Assembly: GCA_030146045.1 (NCBI GenBank)
Contig: JASLDG010000016.1
Location: 1 to 8,178, forward strand
DNA: 8,178 nucleotides
Source of the DNA: Candidatus Saccharimonadales bacterium
Lineage (GTDB): Bacteria; Patescibacteriota; Saccharimonadia; Saccharimonadales; Saccharimonadaceae
Direction: 5' to 3'
Under the pieces are notes generated by a model that was not told where the DNA came from, ran no database searches, and saw only the letters and a list, made by a program, of their open reading frames with translations. Shown piece by piece: positions 5,912-8,178 of this stretch (positions are counted from its first letter, which is position 1; the number at the start of each line of letters is the position of its first letter). The translations under genes were made by a program, and so were the position numbers.

Positions 5912-6298
5912 TCAGAAGTCCAGCGACGGATCGTAGTCACGTCGACGCTCTGTGGCGTTGAGCGACAGATTCCGCAAGGTGTCACACTGACGCTTGGCCA
6001 GCTGGCGCCGTCGAGCCACACGTCGTGCCTCGATCTCGCCTCGTACGAGAGCGACCGGTACAGGCACCATCACCCACAGCACGCCAACGATGAAGAAGGC
6101 GAGGAGCTGCGGAGAGATGACGACCGCAAAGCGGGTCGTCGCACCGTGGAGAACGAGTGCGAGGCAGGCCATCAGGCCGCCCGCGATGTAGAAGCATGAC
6201 GCCGGCAGGCCGTCCTTTGAGTCGAGCTTCGTCACCGTGACGAAGACGACGACCAGAACGATAACTGCGACGACTGTCCACGCGAGAAACTCGGACAT
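5912..6298 (-). CDS. Small GC-rich three-helix membrane protein, unknown function
   Basis: I do not recognise this 128-residue protein. Hydrophobic helices at about 5-24, 33-52 and 58-85 are followed by a basic cytoplasmic-looking tail (86-128) with RRVARRR and TERRR. The other long frames over this stretch are arginine-rich and lack a coherent hydrophobic pattern, and this frame has a good promoter upstream, so I take it as the real gene. No strong Shine-Dalgarno precedes the ATG (GAGAAAG at best). By hand count, 97 of 128 sense codons end in G or C (76%), against 15 of the first 40 codons of leuS. GC of 5941-6300 is about 63%, against about 47% nearby. That, and its isolation on the opposite strand, suggest transfer from a GC-rich donor. 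An actinobacterial host is one possibility, since known Saccharibacteria live on Actinobacteria. Confidence 0.65.
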   Translation of the reverse strand: MSEFLAWTVVAVIVLVVVFVTVTKLDSKDGLPASCFYIAGGLMACLALVLHGATTRFAVVISPQLLAFFIVGVLWVMVPVPVALVRGEIEARRVARRRQLAKRQCDTLRNLSLNATERRRDYDPSLDF

Positions 6299-6336
6299 GG
6301 TTACTACTTTCTCTAGGTCCAGTTAGCACACGAAAC

Positions 6337-6350
6337 ATGCGCTAGCGTAT
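6337..6350. promoter_or_regulatory. Palindrome at the predicted start of the minus-strand gene
   Basis: ATGCGCTAGCGTAT is a 14-bp palindrome with one mismatched pair and a perfect CGCTAGCG core (6340-6347). It covers the predicted transcription start (about 6347) of the GC-rich membrane gene. The position suits a repressor site. No known operator is matched. Confidence 0.35.
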
Positions 6351-6353
6351 CGA

Positions 6354-6382
6354 ATTGTACTCCTGACAACAGGTGTCGTCAA
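6354..6382 (-). promoter_or_regulatory. Promoter of the GC-rich membrane protein gene
   Basis: On the minus strand, TTGACG (6382-6377) and TACAAT (6359-6354) are 17 nt apart, a near-consensus sigma-70-type promoter. The predicted start near 6347 leaves a leader of about 49 nt before the ATG at 6298. It lacks the TGN extension seen at most other promoters here. Confidence 0.65.
6364..6381. promoter_or_regulatory. Operator-like inverted repeat overlapping the -35 box and spacer
   Basis: TGACAACA-GG-TGTCGTCA has 8-bp arms matching at seven of eight positions. It covers most of the spacer and five of the six -35 bases of the minus-strand promoter. A dimeric repressor bound here would block RNA polymerase. 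The regulator is not evident in the window. Confidence 0.45.
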
Positions 6383-6457
6383 GGGGTTCGACGGGATATT
6401 TTTACATACCCCATAATTAATATTATACTACTTATGTTTATGTATGTCAATATATAC

Positions 6458-6486
6458 TTGAGAAGACGATAGAAAGCTGCTATAAT
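6458..6486 (+). promoter_or_regulatory. Strong promoter of rpmF
   Basis: TTGAGA (6458-6463), a 17-nt spacer, and TATAAT (6481-6486) preceded by TGC form the best promoter in the window, combining a -35 box with a perfect extended -10. The predicted start near 6493 gives a leader of about 43 nt with AAAGGAG (6519-6525) ten bases before the ATG. The A/T-rich stretch 6391-6456 upstream could act as an UP-like element. Confidence 0.8.
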
Positions 6487-6535
6487 GACTGGCAGTTTTA
6501 GTTATAAATCACCGAGATAAAGGAGAACTTTAAAT

Positions 6536-6685
6536 ATGGCACAACCGAAAAAGCAGAGCAGCCCGCGCAAAACAGGGCTACGCCGCAGCCACCTTGTTCT
6601 TAAGCTTGCCCGCCGTGTAAACGGTACATCACCTGTGAAGGTCAAGACTACCAAGAACGAAACCGGCAAAAAACTTGCCAAATAA
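6536..6685 (+). CDS. rpmF: Large ribosomal subunit protein bL32, zinc-free short form
   Basis: A 49-residue, very basic protein. Its N-terminus MAQPKKQSSPRKTGLRRSH has the bL32 signature pattern (M-A-x-P-K-K, then basic residues and R-R-S-H). The rest, ending in VKVKTTKNETGKKLAK, has no cysteine, whereas common bL32 proteins are near 57 residues and carry four cysteines for zinc in the C-terminal half. This is therefore a zinc-independent version, or a shortened one. bL32 lies on the large subunit near the exit-tunnel side. The strong Shine-Dalgarno AAAGGAG and the strong promoter fit a ribosomal protein. It heads the nusB-NUDIX-rnc cluster with a 59-bp gap before nusB. bL28 was considered but its motifs are absent. 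Confidence 0.8.
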   Translation: MAQPKKQSSPRKTGLRRSHLVLKLARRVNGTSPVKVKTTKNETGKKLAK

Positions 6686-6705
6686 CTCTCTAAAAGGGTT
6701 ATACT
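6675..6705 (+). promoter_or_regulatory. Possible internal promoter for nusB
   Basis: TTGCCA (6675-6680) at the end of rpmF and TATACT (6700-6705) are spaced by 19 nt, slightly long. The start would be near 6712, about 33 nt before nusB. No Shine-Dalgarno precedes nusB. Read-through from the rpmF promoter is equally possible, since no terminator separates the two genes. Confidence 0.4.
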
Positions 6706-6744
6706 AGCAATAAACTAACAGAACCAGAAAGAACCTACCATATT

Positions 6745-7203
6745 ATGGCATCAAATCGTCACCTTGGAAGAATTGTCGCGTTGCAGAGTCTGTACGAGTT
6801 TGAGTTTCGTACCCAAGCTGATGACAAGACTGTGGCGGTCGGCGATATCGTAGCGCGCAATCTTGAGCGCTATAAGGATGAGATCGAAGATACGACATTT
6901 GTGTCTGAGTTGGTACAGGGAGTTCTTGATCACCAAGAAGTACTCGATGGTCATATTCGCCCACTTGCGCCCGAATGGCCTCTCGAGCAAATTGCACGTG
7001 TTGATCGCGCTGTGCTCCGCCTTGGGCTATTTGAGCTTCTGTATCGTAAAGAGCAGGTGCCGCCAAAAGTGGCAATTAATGAGGCGGTTGAACTCGCCAA
7101 AGCTTTCGGTTCTGACAATTCGAGCAAATTTATCAATGGCGTGCTCGGCACGGCATTCCGGACGCTCGTAGAAGGGCCTGCTGATGGCAGCACCGAAGTT
7201 TAA
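6745..7203 (+). CDS. nusB: Transcription antitermination protein NusB
   Basis: The 152-residue product is a full-length, all-helical NusB. Known role: with NusE (uS10) it binds boxA RNA in rRNA leaders and helps assemble the antitermination complex that keeps RNA polymerase processive through rRNA operons. Diagnostic segments are R-x4-ALQSLYEFE (9-20), LVQGVLDHQ (57-65), WPLEQIARVDRAVLRLGLFELLY (78-100) and VPPKVAINEAVELAKAFG (105-122), followed by FINGVLG (129-135). The start is set by the family N-terminus and by an upstream promoter-like box; the Shine-Dalgarno is weak or absent (only AGAAAG, 13 bases away). The end overlaps the NUDIX gene by 20 nt, implying translational coupling. Proximity to rnc puts two rRNA-production functions in one transcript. 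Confidence 0.96.
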   Translation: MASNRHLGRIVALQSLYEFEFRTQADDKTVAVGDIVARNLERYKDEIEDTTFVSELVQGVLDHQEVLDGHIRPLAPEWPLEQIARVDRAVLRLGLFELLYRKEQVPPKVAINEAVELAKAFGSDNSSKFINGVLGTAFRTLVEGPADGSTEV

Positions 7204-7678
7204 TCGTTTCAAACAATATTTTAATAAACGAAAACCATCGATTCAGGAAATTGTACGCGAGCCAACAGCGGGCGGTATTGTCTATCGCCGTAATGCCGAA
7301 GGTGCCGTTGAGATTTTATTGATCCAAGATGCCAAGAACCGCTGGACGATTCCTAAGGGACACATCGAAGAAGGTGAAACCGCACAGCAGACAGCGAAGC
7401 GCGAGATTGGCGAAGAGGCAGGGCTGCACGATACTGATATTATCAGCTGGCTTGGTAAGATCCACTTCCGGTATCGCCGTATCGATAAATTAGTGTTGAT
7501 GACGACGCAAATCTATCTTGTCAAGGCGCTCGGCGACACCAATGCTATCCAAAAAGAAGAATGGATGAATGGTATTAAATGGTTTTCGTTTCATGATGCG
7601 CTGGATGTCATTGAATATGAGGATATCGGCAAGTTGATGCTCCTCGCTATGAAAAAAATTCGACAGGAGAACTTATAG
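7184..7678 (+). CDS. NUDIX hydrolase
   Basis: The 164-residue product has a perfect Nudix box at residues 59-81 (G-x5-E-x7-R-E-I-x-E-E-x-G-L). It is preceded by RWTIPKGH, the segment common in MutT/Ap4A-type pyrophosphohydrolases. The core fold runs from about 27 (AGGIVYRR) to 145 and is preceded by a basic N-terminal extension. The family cleaves nucleoside diphosphates linked to another group using Mg ions held by the REIGEE glutamates. Likely substrates are damaged or non-canonical NTPs, dinucleoside polyphosphates or capped RNA 5' ends, but sequence alone does not decide. It starts 20 nt inside nusB, with GAAGG (7171-7175) as its Shine-Dalgarno, and ends directly against the rnc ATG. Position between nusB and rnc makes an RNA-related or nucleotide-pool role plausible. 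Confidence 0.93.
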   Translation: MAAPKFNRFKQYFNKRKPSIQEIVREPTAGGIVYRRNAEGAVEILLIQDAKNRWTIPKGHIEEGETAQQTAKREIGEEAGLHDTDIISWLGKIHFRYRRIDKLVLMTTQIYLVKALGDTNAIQKEEWMNGIKWFSFHDALDVIEYEDIGKLMLLAMKKIRQENL

Positions 7679-8178
7679 ATGTCAGGAATGCAAATTACTC
7701 CATATCAGGAGTTCGCACTCGAGAAACTAGGGTTCGAATTTAAAAACATTGACTATCTCGTGACGGCCTTGACGCATCGTAGCTATGTGAATGAGCATAA
7801 AAAGAGCGTGAGCGAGCATAATGAACGTCTTGAATTTCTTGGCGATGCGGTGCTCGAGCTCTCGGTGACAGATTTTCTCTTTCGTAATTATAGTGATCCA
7901 GAAGGTATCTTGACGAGCTGGCGTTCGAGCCTCGTCCGGACTGAGAGCATAGGTGAAGCTGGTGATAAACTCGGCTACGAACCACTGCTACGAATGAGTC
8001 GCGGCGAAAAAAATGGGAGTCCGCGAGCTCGTCAGCAAATTCTTGCTAATGCGTTCGAAGCGGTAATTGGGGCAATTTACCTTGAGCGCGGCTATGCGGA
8101 CGCCGATGAATTTATCAAGAAGCATATTTTGAGCAAGCTTGATAATATCTTAGCGAGCGGGAGCTGGCGTGATCCAAA
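7679..8178 (+). CDS. rnc: Ribonuclease III, N-terminal part (runs off the window)
   Basis: 166 residues are visible, covering the endonuclease domain; the dsRNA-binding domain is beyond the edge. The family signature HNERLEFLGDAVLE is at 47-60, including the metal-binding Glu and Asp. The second motif ILANAFEAVIGAIYLERG (121-138) contains the catalytic Glu127 (E. coli Glu117). The residue matching E. coli Asp114 is Asn124; I recall Asn here in some other bacterial lineages, so activity is still likely. Known role: cleaves double-stranded RNA, notably the stems around 16S and 23S rRNA precursors. ATG 7679 follows the NUDIX stop with no gap and has AGGAGA (7665-7670) eight bases upstream. Gene order nusB-NUDIX-rnc suggests co-transcription. 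Confidence 0.95.
   Translation, partial: MSGMQITPYQEFALEKLGFEFKNIDYLVTALTHRSYVNEHKKSVSEHNERLEFLGDAVLELSVTDFLFRNYSDPEGILTSWRSSLVRTESIGEAGDKLGYEPLLRMSRGEKNGSPRARQQILANAFEAVIGAIYLERGYADADEFIKKHILSKLDNILASGSWRDP

Noticed and set aside
5699..6199. 166-residue plus-strand frame running from leuS into the GC-rich gene
   Set aside because: It runs through the terminator hairpin, starts inside leuS and has no coherent domain.
5982..6338. 118-residue arginine-rich minus-strand frame
   Set aside because: It overlaps the hydrophobic three-helix frame, is arginine-rich as expected of a shifted GC-rich frame, and would begin upstream close to the predicted transcription start.
6682..6703. Stem ATAACTC/GGGTTAT between rpmF and nusB as a terminator
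   Set aside because: The stem is weak with a wobble and no T run follows; it overlaps a possible -10 box instead.

Overview
The window looks like chromosomal DNA of a small-genome bacterium. The best guess is Candidatus Saccharibacteria (TM7) or a related Patescibacteria/CPR lineage. This is inferred from the gene set and order (bL32, nusB, a NUDIX hydrolase, then rnc; a MurF-family ligase and leuS nearby), from a short bL32 without zinc cysteines, from extended -10 promoters and from apparently leaderless genes. The standard code fits: all reading frames close normally on TAA, TAG or TGA. Hand counts put typical coding regions near 47-48% GC. The lineage call is moderate and rests on no database search.

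Layout. (1) 1-525: the end of an ArsR-type regulator, joined by a TAATG junction to an EmrE-like SMR multidrug transporter. (2) 526-898: noncoding. It holds a minus-strand tRNA-Ala(GGC) with an unusual D-loop/T-loop pairing. Upstream of it lies a compact set of hairpins that looks like a minus-strand structured small RNA of about 140 nt ending in an intrinsic terminator. (3) 899-5856: a MurF-like ligase without the N-terminal substrate domain, a bitopic membrane protein of unknown function, and leucyl-tRNA synthetase. All three are on the plus strand and each has its own extended -10 promoter. The first and third start codons sit so close to the -10 box that the mRNAs should be leaderless. (4) 5857-6535: a strong hairpin terminator, a convergent GC-rich minus-strand gene for a three-helix membrane protein (63% GC across 5941-6300; 76% GC at third positions), and a divergent intergenic region with two opposing promoters and operator-like palindromes. 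(5) 6536-8178: bL32, NusB, a NUDIX hydrolase and RNase III (cut by the window edge), tightly packed on the plus strand.

Functional picture. Most of the window is informational housekeeping: tRNA, tRNA charging, ribosomal protein, rRNA antitermination and rRNA/dsRNA processing. NusB, the NUDIX protein and RNase III are translationally packed (a 20-nt overlap, then a zero-gap junction). The ArsR-SMR pair and the GC-rich membrane gene are the accessory elements. The most original signals are the putative structured RNA at 676-813, the A19:U56 swap in the tRNA, and the foreign-looking membrane gene with its palindrome-covered promoter.
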